Shown piece by piece: positions 10,230 through 18,188 of a DNA stretch of 64,000 nucleotides (positions are counted from its first letter, which is position 1; every line of letters starts with the position of its first letter). The notes under the pieces are model-generated. The model saw only the letters and a program-made list of their open reading frames with translations. It was not told where the DNA came from and ran no database searches. The translations under genes were made by a program, and so were the position numbers. Source of the DNA: Mycobacterium vicinigordonae (GTDB taxonomy: Bacteria; Actinomycetota; Actinomycetes; Mycobacteriales; Mycobacteriaceae). Where the stretch lies: assembly GCF_013466425.1 (NCBI RefSeq), contig NZ_CP059165.1:2232001-2296000 (forward strand). Direction: 5' to 3'.

Positions 10230-10385
10230 TTGTTCACCGCTCTCGTGGTATCGGTACGTCGACTGAACAGTATGCCTCAGTAGAGCAGAAATAGAAGCAA
10301 TAGCTCCACATTTACCGCACTTCAGTTGGCACTGCGTACATCTGAACTAGAGGATGTAAGACACAGAGCCACTATGGAGGCAGCC

Positions 10386-11507
10386 GTGACGACGGTCGAG
10401 TCGCACATATCCACATACCAGAAGTTCCTTCCCGCTGACGTTCCCGTGCAGTTCCTCGATCCCGCGGGTCATGTGGTGGATAGCCCTGCACGGTACGTGC
10501 GCCCGGATGGGCGGCGGCTGGTAGCGATGTACCGAAATATGCTCATAGGCCGTCGTTTTGATGAACAAGCGATAGCATTGACCAAACAGGGAAGACTCGC
10601 TGTGTATCCGTCGTCACGCGGGCAGGAAGCCAGCCAGATCGCAGCGGCGATGTGCCTACGGGACGAGGATTGGCTCTTTCCGACGTACCGCGACTCGATG
10701 GCCTTGGTGGCGCGGGGGGTTGATCCGGTCGAGATTCTCAGGATGCTGGCGGGTGACTGGCACTGCTGTTATGACCCTAAGCGGCACAGGACAGCTCCGC
10801 AGTGCACCCCACTCGCCACCCAACTTCTGCACGCTGCGGGACTTGCACATGCTTTGGCCCGCAAGGCGACTGGCGCTGCAGTGCTGGCCCTGTGCGGCGA
10901 CGGCGCCACCAGCGAAGGCGATTTCCACGAAGCCCTGAACTTCGCAGCGGTGTTCCGCGCGCCGGTAATTTTCCTAGTACAAAACAACGGCTTCGCGATC
11001 AGCGTTCCACTCGCCCGGCAAACGGTGGCTCCGTCACTGGCGCACAAAGGAGTTGGGTACGGCATTGGCAGCGAGCAAGTCGATGGCAACGATCCGGTTG
11101 CCATGCTAGGAGTGCTCGACGAGGCCCGCGAATACGTGCTGGCTGATAATGGCCCGGTCATCGTTGAAGCACACACATACCGGATCTCGGGCCACACCAA
11201 CGCTGACGATCCCAGCCGGTATCGCACCGCCGGCGAAGTGTCCCAATGGCTGGCGCGCGACCCCATTCGCCGGCTGGAGACATATTTGCGTGCTGGTGGA
11301 TTCATCGACGATGCCGAGGTGGCGACGATCGCGGCCGAGGCCGAGGAGCTTGCCGGTGCGATCAGACGCGGCCTGAATGGTGATCGCGCGATCGACGTCG
11401 ACGACTTGTTTCGTTACGTGTATGCGGAGCCCACCGCTCAACTACGCGAACAACAAGAGCAGGCGCGCGCCGAATTTCGCGATGCGGTCCAAGGAGTCGA
11501 ACGATGA
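10386..11507 (+). CDS. bkdA: branched-chain 2-oxoacid dehydrogenase E1 alpha subunit
   Basis: This thiamine-diphosphate decarboxylase subunit (373 residues) shows the TPP motif GDGATSEGDFHEALNF through LVQNN and the phosphorylation-loop signature YRISGHTNADDPSRYR. The start GTG at 10,386 is chosen because GGAGG at 10,376-10,380 gives ideal spacing. An in-frame ATG at 10,374 overlaps that ribosome site and has none of its own. The stop overlaps the E1 beta ATG (ATGA). With E1 beta it decarboxylates keto acids from leucine, isoleucine and valine and transfers the acyl group to the E2 lipoyl arm. Confidence 0.92.
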   Translation: MTTVESHISTYQKFLPADVPVQFLDPAGHVVDSPARYVRPDGRRLVAMYRNMLIGRRFDEQAIALTKQGRLAVYPSSRGQEASQIAAAMCLRDEDWLFPTYRDSMALVARGVDPVEILRMLAGDWHCCYDPKRHRTAPQCTPLATQLLHAAGLAHALARKATGAAVLALCGDGATSEGDFHEALNFAAVFRAPVIFLVQNNGFAISVPLARQTVAPSLAHKGVGYGIGSEQVDGNDPVAMLGVLDEAREYVLADNGPVIVEAHTYRISGHTNADDPSRYRTAGEVSQWLARDPIRRLETYLRAGGFIDDAEVATIAAEAEELAGAIRRGLNGDRAIDVDDLFRYVYAEPTAQLREQQEQARAEFRDAVQGVER

Positions 11508-12508
11508 CACTTACCACGATGGCCCAAGCGCTCAACTCGGCGTTGCGCGACGCGATCGAGCAGGACGACTCGGTGGTGGTGTTGGGCGAGGATGTTGGCA
11601 CACTCGGCGGCGTCTTCCGCGTTACCGACGGTCTCGCCGACAAGTTCGGAACAAATCGCTGTTTCGATACGCCGCTCGCCGAATCGGGAATCATCGGCTT
11701 TGCGGTCGGCATGGCCATGGGCGGCTTCAAGCCCGTGGTCGAGATGCAGTTCGATGCCTTCGCCTACCCGGCGTTCGAGCAGATCCTGTCCCACGTCGCG
11801 AAGTTGCGCAACCGAACTCGCGGGATCCTGTCGGTACCGATGGTGATTCGGGTGCCATTCGCCGGAGGCATCGGCGGTGTGGAACACCACTGCGATTCGA
11901 GTGAGGCGTACTACGCACATACCCCGGGCCTCAAAGTCGTCTCACCGGCGACCGTCGCCGACGCTTACGCGCTGTTGCGAGAAGCGATCGACGATCCTGA
12001 TCCGGTCGTCTTCCTCGAACCGAAGCGCCTCTACTTCTCCCGGGCCGACGTCGAGCTCGGCCGGGGGGCGAAAATCGGTCAAGCACAGGTGCTTCGGACC
12101 GGTTGCGATGTGACATTGATCGCTTACGGACCAGCTGTGGAGCCGGCGATGCAAGCGGCCGTTGCCGCCGCCGAGATGGGCCGGGACATTGAGATCGTCG
12201 ACCTCCGATCGATCGTGCCATTCGACGACGACACCGTCGCGGCGTCGGTCCGCAAAACCGGCCGTTGCGTGGTGGTGCAAGAATCGCAAGGGTTTGCCGG
12301 GGTCGCCGCGGAAGTTGCCGCGCGGATTCAGGAACGCTGTTTTCACTACCTGGCTGCACCAGTACTGCGGGTTACCGGATACGACATCCCCTATCCGGCA
12401 CCAAAACTCGAGCGGTGGTATCTGCCTGACGCCGATCGCATCCTCGATGCCGTCGATCGGTTGCAGTGGGACGACGCACCCGATACGCGCTGGGCGGTAG
12501 GCGCGTGA
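11504..12508 (+). CDS. bkdB: branched-chain 2-oxoacid dehydrogenase E1 beta subunit
   Basis: The 334-residue beta subunit has the pyrimidine-binding domain with VVVLGEDVGTLGGVFRVTDGL and DTPLAESGIIGFAVGMAMGG. FDAFAYPAFEQI follows, and the transketolase C-terminal domain includes VDLRSIVPFDDDTV. It starts at ATG 11,504, overlapping E1 alpha by 4 bases, and its stop overlaps the E2 GTG by 4 bases. Pairing with E1 alpha and a lipoyl E2 in one operon distinguishes it from transketolase or DXS relatives. Pyruvate versus branched-chain preference is inferred from the linked leucine dehydrogenase. Confidence 0.93.
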   Translation: MTLTTMAQALNSALRDAIEQDDSVVVLGEDVGTLGGVFRVTDGLADKFGTNRCFDTPLAESGIIGFAVGMAMGGFKPVVEMQFDAFAYPAFEQILSHVAKLRNRTRGILSVPMVIRVPFAGGIGGVEHHCDSSEAYYAHTPGLKVVSPATVADAYALLREAIDDPDPVVFLEPKRLYFSRADVELGRGAKIGQAQVLRTGCDVTLIAYGPAVEPAMQAAVAAAEMGRDIEIVDLRSIVPFDDDTVAASVRKTGRCVVVQESQGFAGVAAEVAARIQERCFHYLAAPVLRVTGYDIPYPAPKLERWYLPDADRILDAVDRLQWDDAPDTRWAVGA

Positions 12509-14046
12509 CTGAACAAACCCGCGTGACCGAACAAACCTTTGTACTGCCTGATCTTGGCGAGGGACTGAAAGAAGCCATGATCACCTGCTGGAAGGTCGAC
12601 ATCGGGGACTTTGTTGCCGTGGACGAGGAAGTTGTCGAGGTGGAGACCGCGAAGGCCGCAGTCGAGGTACCGATTCCGTTCGCAGGTACGGTTCTCGAAC
12701 TGCACGCAAGGGCGGGAGACACCATAGCCGTGGGATCGCCTTTGATCACGGTGGGCGAACCCGGGCGGTCCGGCGAGGCGAAGCTGGGACCGCCCAATGA
12801 ACCGGGTGGTTCAGCGAGGCTCGGCGGAGTTGGTCTGCGGACCGGCGAAGGCGAGGCGAAGCTGGGACCGCCCAATGAACCGGGTGGTTCAGCGAGGCTC
12901 GGCGGAGTTGGTCTGCGGACCGGCGAAGGCGAGGCGAAGCTGGGACCGCCCAATGAACCGGGTGGTTCAGCGAGGCTCGGCGGAGTTGGTCTGCGGACCG
13001 GCGAAGGCGAGGCGAAGCTGGGACCGCCCAATGAACCGGGTGGTTCAGCGAGGCTCGGCGGAGTTGGTCTGCGGACCGGCGAAGGCGAGGCGAAGCTGGG
13101 ACCGCCCAATGAACCGCGTAGTTCGGGCAGTGTGCTGATCGGCTACGGGACTGGCGTCGTCACCAGCTCCACGCGTCGGCGCCGGCCCGCCGGGGTTGTC
13201 AAAAGCGGCCCCGCGAAGGTAATTTCGCCGATCGTCCGCAGACTCGCCACAGAGAACGGCATTGATCTCGACGGGGTCACCGGTAGCGGGGCTGGCGGCG
13301 TCGTCACGCGCGCCGACGTCGATCGCGCAATTGCGGACGTTCGATCAGATGCCATTCGAGACGACGACGTTCGGATTCCTCTGACCGGGATCCGGACCAC
13401 GATCGCCGAAAAGGTGACCACCAGCCGCCGTGAGATTCCTGACGCCACCACGTGGGTCGACGTGGATGCAACCGGACTAATTGCGGCAAGGCGGCTCATT
13501 GCCGAGACGGCGCCGGTGAGTCTACTGGCCCTACTGGCCCGACTGGCGGTCGCAGCCTTACGCGAGTTCCCAGATTTGAACTCGTCGTTCGATCCGCACT
13601 CCAAAGAGATTTTGCGGCACAACCACATTCACCTCGGAATAGCTGTGCAATCGCCCCGGGGCCTGGTAGTTCCGGTCATTTCGAATGCGGAAACACTCGA
13701 CACGGTGACACTGTCGGATCGCATCGCCGCACTCGTCGCACAGGCACGCGATGGCAACATCGCGCCGGCACTTCTCTCCGGTGGCACCGTGACACTGAAC
13801 AACTACGGCGTCTTTGGGGTCGATGGGGCAGCGTCGATCATCAACCATCCCGAAGCAGCCATCCTTGGAGTGGGCCGCATTGTCGACCGGCCCTGGGTGG
13901 TAGCAGGCGAATTGGCTGTGCGGAGAGTGACGCAGCTGTCGCTGACCTTTGACCACCGCGTCTGCGACGGCGCGTCGGCAGGCGGCTTGCTGCGGCTGTT
14001 CGCCGACTATGTGGAGAACCCCGTTGCTGCGTTAGGGCGACTGTGA
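12505..14046 (+). CDS. bkdC: branched-chain 2-oxoacid dehydrogenase E2 (lipoyl acyltransferase) with repeated linker
   Basis: The protein has 513 residues, starting at GTG 12,505 (GTGA overlap with E1 beta). The lipoyl domain covers residues 10-85, with lipoyl-lysine K50 in VETAKAAVEV. An E3/E1-binding domain follows at about 235-275 (ISPIVRRLATENGID, then GAGGVVTRADV). The catalytic acetyltransferase domain ends with TFDHRVCDGASAGG. Between the lipoyl and binding domains, residues 90-204 are four perfect copies plus a fragment of a 26-residue unit (EAKLGPPNEPGGSAR and so on). This makes the linker much longer than in the roughly 393-residue M. tuberculosis Rv2495c. The flexible linker lets the lipoyl arm swing. 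Confidence 0.93.
   Translation: MTEQTRVTEQTFVLPDLGEGLKEAMITCWKVDIGDFVAVDEEVVEVETAKAAVEVPIPFAGTVLELHARAGDTIAVGSPLITVGEPGRSGEAKLGPPNEPGGSARLGGVGLRTGEGEAKLGPPNEPGGSARLGGVGLRTGEGEAKLGPPNEPGGSARLGGVGLRTGEGEAKLGPPNEPGGSARLGGVGLRTGEGEAKLGPPNEPRSSGSVLIGYGTGVVTSSTRRRRPAGVVKSGPAKVISPIVRRLATENGIDLDGVTGSGAGGVVTRADVDRAIADVRSDAIRDDDVRIPLTGIRTTIAEKVTTSRREIPDATTWVDVDATGLIAARRLIAETAPVSLLALLARLAVAALREFPDLNSSFDPHSKEILRHNHIHLGIAVQSPRGLVVPVISNAETLDTVTLSDRIAALVAQARDGNIAPALLSGGTVTLNNYGVFGVDGAASIINHPEAAILGVGRIVDRPWVVAGELAVRRVTQLSLTFDHRVCDGASAGGLLRLFADYVENPVAALGRL
12772..13116 (+). repeat. 78-bp in-frame minisatellite, 4.4 copies
   Basis: Four base-for-base identical 78-bp units start at 12,781, 12,859, 12,937 and 13,015. 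A fifth, partial copy runs from 13,093 to 13,116, and 9 matching bases precede the first unit. The period equals 26 codons, so copy-number changes keep the E2 frame. It codes for a Gly/Pro-rich linker. Confidence 0.97.
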
Positions 14047-15422
14047 CACAGCGTCAGCACGCCGATGTGCTTGTTCTGGGTGGCGGTCCGGCCGGGTATT
14101 CCTGCGCACTGCGTGCCAGCCAGCTGGGGTTGTCGGTGCTGATGATCGAATCCGATCAACTTGGCGGCACCTGCCTACACCGTGGTTGCATACCGACGAA
14201 GGCGCTTCTGCACGCGGCCGAGGTTGCGGATATCACGAGAGATGCAAACACTTTCGGCATTCGTGCCCGCTTCGATGGTGTTGACATGGCTGGTGTTCAC
14301 GCGTACAAGGAGTCGCTGGTCAGCCGACTGCACAAGGGACTGGAAGAACTCGTCGCACGTCGCAAGGTGGTCGTTGTCCGTGGTGCTGGTCATTATCTGG
14401 GCGAGCATGCCGTCGACGTCGAAGGCATGGTCTATACCGGTGACGCCGTCGTACTGGCCACCGGTTCGGCTCCGCGACAAATTCCCGGCATCCCAATCGC
14501 CGGACGGATTGTCACCAGCGATCAGGCCCTGCAGCTGCAGTACGTGCCCGCGAGCGTAATTGTTCTGGGGGGAGGGGTTATTGGTGTCGAATTTGCGAGC
14601 TTATGGGCGTCGCTCGGGTCGACGGTGACCATCGTCGAATCGCTACCCCGGCTGCTCGCAGCAGAGGATTCGTGGTCATCGGAAGCCCTCGAAAGGGCAC
14701 TGCGCCGACGTGGGCTGACAATCCGAACCGGGGTTACCGTGACCGAGGCGGTCCAGGATGCGGATAGCGTCGCAGTCACGCTCGACAGCGGTGCTGTGCT
14801 GTCTGCCCAGGTCTTACTAATCGCGGCGGGCCGCGAACCGCGCTCGGCCGGGTTGGCGGCCGCGGGTTTGGCGATCGACCGAGGCTACGTATGCGTCGAT
14901 GAGCGGCTTGCGACGACACATGCGGGCGTGTATGCCATCGGTGACCTGGTGGCCGGGCCTGCGCTAGCCCATCGTGGCTTCGCCCACGGCCTGTTCGTCG
15001 CCGAGGAGATCGCGAAACGGCAACCCGTACTTGTCGCTGAGCACCTCATCCCGAGGGTTACCTACTCGGCACCCGAAGTCGCATCGGTCGGACTCACCGA
15101 GGTGGCGGCACGCGAGCAGTACCGCGACGTCTCGACCTCCGTGTACAACCTTGCCGGCAATGGTAAGAGCCAGATCCTGCGAACCTGCGGCGGCGTCAAG
15201 GTAATTCGTCGTGGTCCCAAGGAAGGCGGGGGACCTGTCGTCGGAATCCATTGCGTCGGCGATCGAATGGGCGAGCTCATCGGTGAAGCGCAACTGATCG
15301 TGGGCTGGGAAGCCCTGCCCGGCGACGTGCGCCCCTTCCTGCATGCACATCCCACACAGAACGAAGCGCTCGGTGAGTCGATGCTCGCGCTGGCGGGCGC
15401 ACCGCTGTATCAACATTCATGA
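14043..15422 (+). CDS. lpd: dihydrolipoamide dehydrogenase (E3)
   Basis: The FAD enzyme has 459 residues and starts at GTG 14,043, overlapping the E2 stop. It carries the FAD motif VLGGGPAGYSCALRA, the redox disulfide GGTCLHRGCIPTKALLH at about residues 41-52 and the NAD motif VLGGGVIGVEFASLWASLG. The AIGDLVAGPALAH segment and the catalytic HPTQNEALGE pair lie at the C-terminus. It reoxidises the E2 lipoyl group with NAD+. This copy is dedicated to the bkd operon. Mycobacteria also have a housekeeping Lpd elsewhere. Confidence 0.95.
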   Translation: MTQRQHADVLVLGGGPAGYSCALRASQLGLSVLMIESDQLGGTCLHRGCIPTKALLHAAEVADITRDANTFGIRARFDGVDMAGVHAYKESLVSRLHKGLEELVARRKVVVVRGAGHYLGEHAVDVEGMVYTGDAVVLATGSAPRQIPGIPIAGRIVTSDQALQLQYVPASVIVLGGGVIGVEFASLWASLGSTVTIVESLPRLLAAEDSWSSEALERALRRRGLTIRTGVTVTEAVQDADSVAVTLDSGAVLSAQVLLIAAGREPRSAGLAAAGLAIDRGYVCVDERLATTHAGVYAIGDLVAGPALAHRGFAHGLFVAEEIAKRQPVLVAEHLIPRVTYSAPEVASVGLTEVAAREQYRDVSTSVYNLAGNGKSQILRTCGGVKVIRRGPKEGGGPVVGIHCVGDRMGELIGEAQLIVGWEALPGDVRPFLHAHPTQNEALGESMLALAGAPLYQHS

Positions 15423-15451
15423 TGCCCAAAGGTAAGGGAGCAGAACGACAA

Positions 15452-15586
15452 ATGGGTGACATTCTCAAGCTCATAGTGATGGTAGCGCTGGTGTTGTTTC
15501 CGCTGTTCATCCCGATTGCGGTTACCGCGGTTGGGTGGTGGGCTGACCGGCGGAATGGTCGTCGACACCCGAGGACTTCGCACTAG
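15452..15586 (+). CDS. small single-span membrane protein
   Basis: The frame encodes 44 residues: a short N-terminus, one hydrophobic segment (LIVMVALVLFPLFIPIAVTAV) and a basic tail WWADRRNGRRHPRTSH. AAGGGAG at 15,434-15,440 lies 11 bases before the ATG. The frame also extends upstream to ATG 15,419, whose ATGA overlaps the lpd stop and would give 55 residues. Its stop overlaps the end of the convergent NmrA-like gene by 4 bases. No family is recognised. It may be a membrane partner of the bkd operon or merely a chance frame, though hydrophobicity plus the basic tail favour a real product. Confidence 0.5.
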   Translation: MGDILKLIVMVALVLFPLFIPIAVTAVGWWADRRNGRRHPRTSH

Positions 15587-16566
15587 GGAACGAATACGCC
15601 TCTATGGTCCCGGAGCCAGGCGTGTAGCGAAATCGGCTCGAATCCCAGCATTTCCGGCGTGAGATGACGTTCTCCGCCGCGTAGATCGTTGCCGCGCTTC
15701 AAGAGTTCGTTGATGAACGGAACCTCGTGATGGCACTCGGCGAGGATGTGTGCGGCGGCGTCGTCGTGCTTGTAATACCTGCGCAGCGCGGGCCCAAGCT
15801 CACGCAGGAAGCCTTCATCGGTGCCGTCGTAGCTGATTGGCACGCCCCACGCATCGCTCATTATGTCGGCAATCTGGCTGAATCGGATCATCGTGTCGAC
15901 ACCGTTTTCCAGGTGTAGCGTCTCACCGGGTTCGGTGAGAGCGGGGTCGAGTAGAAGTTCGGCAGCGCAGCGACCTATGTCGCGGGTCGCGATGAAATTC
16001 ATCGGCCGGTCGGCCGCCATCACAAAGGTGCGCTTCTCACGGACGGGGTCAGCCAAGAATTCGGCGAAGTCCTCGAAGAACCACCCGGGAATGTTCATGT
16101 ATACAACCGGTATGCCCGCTGCCGTCAGCACTTTGCGGGCGCGCAGGTGGTGCAGGGCCGGTTCATTCTTGTAGTCCGGGCCCTTCAATTTCAGCACGTC
16201 AGCTTCGTCACGAACGCCGGGCGGGTCGCCGATCAGCCGGACAAGCCGAACGAAGTCAGGCGAATTGTTGATTGCCGCAGCCACATTGGCCATCGCGGTT
16301 TCCTCGTCGATGAAGTCCGGTGTGACGACAAACGCTGCGTGAATCCCGTCGAAGGCGGCGACCATGTTCGCCGCGTCCAGGTAATCGGCGATCATGACCT
16401 CTGCGCGCGGGTGCGTGTCGGCCAGACCGGCGGCCATATCCGGCCTGCTGGACACGACCCGGATGTGGGCGCTGGGGTGCCGTTCGGCGAGCCATTCGGC
16501 ACATGGTCCGCCGATGTGCCCAGCAGCGCCGAAAATGAGAAATGAGGGCTGGAGCGGCAGTGTCAC
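15583..16566 (-). CDS. NmrA-like NAD(P)-binding protein (atypical SDR)
   Basis: The protein has about 327 residues. An N-terminal Rossmann motif FLIFGAAGHIGGPCAEWL marks an atypical short-chain dehydrogenase of the NmrA/HSCARG type, and no YxxxK catalytic pair is obvious. I prefer GTG 16,566 because GAGGAAA lies 6-9 bases upstream. ATG 16,581 is an in-frame alternative lacking a ribosome site. It is divergent from xdhC, and a 17-bp palindrome stands between them, linking it to the molybdo-hydroxylase regulon. Family members act as redox sensors or reduce small ketones and quinones. The role here is unknown. Confidence 0.82.
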   Translation of the reverse strand: MTLPLQPSFLIFGAAGHIGGPCAEWLAERHPSAHIRVVSSRPDMAAGLADTHPRAEVMIADYLDAANMVAAFDGIHAAFVVTPDFIDEETAMANVAAAINNSPDFVRLVRLIGDPPGVRDEADVLKLKGPDYKNEPALHHLRARKVLTAAGIPVVYMNIPGWFFEDFAEFLADPVREKRTFVMAADRPMNFIATRDIGRCAAELLLDPALTEPGETLHLENGVDTMIRFSQIADIMSDAWGVPISYDGTDEGFLRELGPALRRYYKHDDAAAHILAECHHEVPFINELLKRGNDLRGGERHLTPEMLGFEPISLHAWLRDHRGVFVP

Positions 16567-16636
16567 AATAGATTTCCTCATGTCGAGTGATCTCGAAGCC
16601 TGTCCGGGCTGCCGAGTGTTGCTCTTCAGGGAGCTC

Positions 16637-16653
16637 TGTGACAGTCTGTCACA
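16637..16653. promoter_or_regulatory. palindromic operator candidate, site 2 of 3
   Basis: TGTGACAG-T-CTGTCACA is a perfect 8+1+8 palindrome in the 156-base divergent region between the NmrA-like gene and xdhC. Its arms GTGACA and TGTCAC, and its 3-base centre, match the sites at 7,163 and 30,576. Confidence 0.72.
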
Positions 16654-16722
16654 GATGCGGTCACATTGCAGCTGTCTCCGTCAGGCAAAGGCGAGGAGAC
16701 CCGTTAGGCGAAACCGGCGCAC

Positions 16723-17853
16723 ATGCGCGAGGTTTTGAGCGATCTCCTTGCGGTGTGGCGCTGCGGGCAGACCGCAAGCGTCGCGACCGTCGTCCGCACC
16801 TTCCGATCCGCGCCCAGGCCAACGGGCGCGGCCATGCTGATTGCTCCCGACGGCAGTGTCAGTGGGGCCGTGTCGGGGGGTTGTATTGAGGGTGCGGTCT
16901 ACCAGCTGGGGATCGAGGTGATGCAGACCGGCAAGCCCATGCTGCAGCGTTACGGCGTCGGTGACGACGATGTGTTCGCAGTCGGGCTGACCTGCGGCGG
17001 CACTCTCGACGTATTCGTCGAGCCGTTGTCGCGCAATACCTTTGCTGAACTTGAGCGGATCGGCGACGACATCGACGCGCATCGCCCGGTGGCTGTCGCG
17101 ACCGTAATCTCGCATCCGGTGGCCGAACGCGTCGGCCATCGCCTAGTAGTGCGCAGTGACGAGGCCACCGGGTCGATAGGCATGCCGCACACAAATGAGG
17201 CCGTCGCCGACGATGCCCGTGGTTTGCTCGCCGCGGGTCGCAGCGAAGTGCTGACATATGGGCCCGACGGCCGGCGCCGTGGCATAGGAATGGAGGTCTT
17301 CGTCGCAAGTTATGCGCCGCGCCCGCGCATGCTGATATTCGGAGCAATCGACTTTGCCGCGGCGGTCGCGCAGCAGGGCGCCTTCCTGGGTTACCGGGTT
17401 ACGATTTGCGATGCGCGGCCATTGTTTGCCACCCCGGGACGCTTTCCGGCCGCTGACGAGGTGGTGGTCGACTGGCCGCATCGTTACCTCGCCGCGCAAG
17501 CCAGGGTCGGGGCGGTCGATGCCCGCACCGTGATCTGCGTGCTCACCCATGACCCGAAATTCGACGTACCGCTGCTCGAGGTGGCGTTGCGGTTGCCCGA
17601 CCTCGCCTACATAGGAGCAATGGGATCTCGCCGCACGCATGACGACCGTGTGCGCCGACTCCAACGCGTCGGCATCACCGATACGCAGTTGGCGCGCCTG
17701 AAAAGCCCCATCGGGCTGGACCTCGGTGGCCGGACCGCGGAGGAGACAGCTGTGTCGATCGCGGCAGAGATCGTGGCCCGGCGCTGGGGCGGCGGGGGCC
17801 GGCCGTTAGCGGATATTTCCGGGCCGATTCATCGGGAACAGCACGGGTGTTAA
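16723..17853 (+). CDS. XdhC-family molybdenum cofactor insertion protein
   Basis: The 376-residue protein has both XdhC/CoxI domains. The N-terminal part contains VATVVRTFRSAPRPTGAAML and SGGCIEGAVY followed by GLTCGGTLDVFVE. The C-terminal Rossmann-like domain contains LIFGAIDFAAAVAQQGAFLGYRVTICDARPLFA and YIGAMGSRRTHDDR. Such proteins bind sulfurated molybdenum cofactor and insert it into xanthine dehydrogenase-family large subunits. Its target should be the CoxL subunit at 28,154. It stands alone but shares the palindromic operator type with the CoxL and CoxMS operons. Its stop TAA directly abuts the stop of the convergent EthD gene. Confidence 0.92.
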   Translation: MREVLSDLLAVWRCGQTASVATVVRTFRSAPRPTGAAMLIAPDGSVSGAVSGGCIEGAVYQLGIEVMQTGKPMLQRYGVGDDDVFAVGLTCGGTLDVFVEPLSRNTFAELERIGDDIDAHRPVAVATVISHPVAERVGHRLVVRSDEATGSIGMPHTNEAVADDARGLLAAGRSEVLTYGPDGRRRGIGMEVFVASYAPRPRMLIFGAIDFAAAVAQQGAFLGYRVTICDARPLFATPGRFPAADEVVVDWPHRYLAAQARVGAVDARTVICVLTHDPKFDVPLLEVALRLPDLAYIGAMGSRRTHDDRVRRLQRVGITDTQLARLKSPIGLDLGGRTAEETAVSIAAEIVARRWGGGGRPLADISGPIHREQHGC

Positions 17854-18165
17854 TCAGTTGCGCTGGATCTCTTCAGTGCTGTAGAGCGTGACGCCACCGG
17901 TGGCAAATCTGACGACATCCGCACTGGCAGCTGCCATCTCGGGCGATTTCAGCGCTCGTCTCAGATCCTCGGCAGAGTTGAACATGAGGCTGGCGATCAT
18001 GTAGTACGGTGCGTCTTGGCCCGGCATCAGCGACCGAGGTTTGCCCGTCGTAAAGCCCGCGAGTCCGGGGATCTTCAACGTCAGCGGCGTATGCGCCGCG
18101 GCGTAGTACGCATCGAACGTTTCCGGGTCGTCAGGTTGGCCATAGCAGACTGATATACGAAACAC
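17854..18165 (-). CDS. EthD-domain protein
   Basis: The protein has 103 residues. GTG at 18,165 is chosen because AAGGAGG stands 4 bases upstream. A longer frame from ATG 18,192 (overlapping the paaZ stop) would bypass that site and add nine residues lacking homology to the domain. The EthD fold, a dimeric ferredoxin-like alpha/beta barrel, is indicated by RISVCYG, FDAYYAAAHTPLTLKIPGLAGF and YYMIASLMFNSAEDL. EthD-like proteins accompany ether and aromatic degradation, but most have no assigned reaction. It is the second gene of the paaZ operon, 23 bases after paaZ. Confidence 0.85.
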   Translation of the reverse strand: MFRISVCYGQPDDPETFDAYYAAAHTPLTLKIPGLAGFTTGKPRSLMPGQDAPYYMIASLMFNSAEDLRRALKSPEMAAASADVVRFATGGVTLYSTEEIQRN

Positions 18166-18188
18166 GTTTCCTCCTTGAGCGCTGATAG

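Noticed and set aside
12772..13116. CRISPR-like or MIRU array
   Set aside because: Units are directly adjacent without spacers and lie inside the E2 reading frame. I saw no match to the MIRU-type intergenic repeats I remember.
12372..13138. Long open frames on the minus strand and in a second plus frame across the 78-bp repeats
   Set aside because: They stay open only because the 78-bp period keeps every frame. They have repetitive content and no start signal, and they overlap well-supported E1 beta and E2 genes.
16637..16653. CRP/cAMP-receptor site (TGTGA-N6-TCACA)
   Set aside because: The arms match, but the spacer is 7 bases, giving an odd 17-bp site. The sister site at 30,576 also has spacing 7, and the site at 7,163 lacks one full TCACA arm. 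The CRP consensus needs N6.
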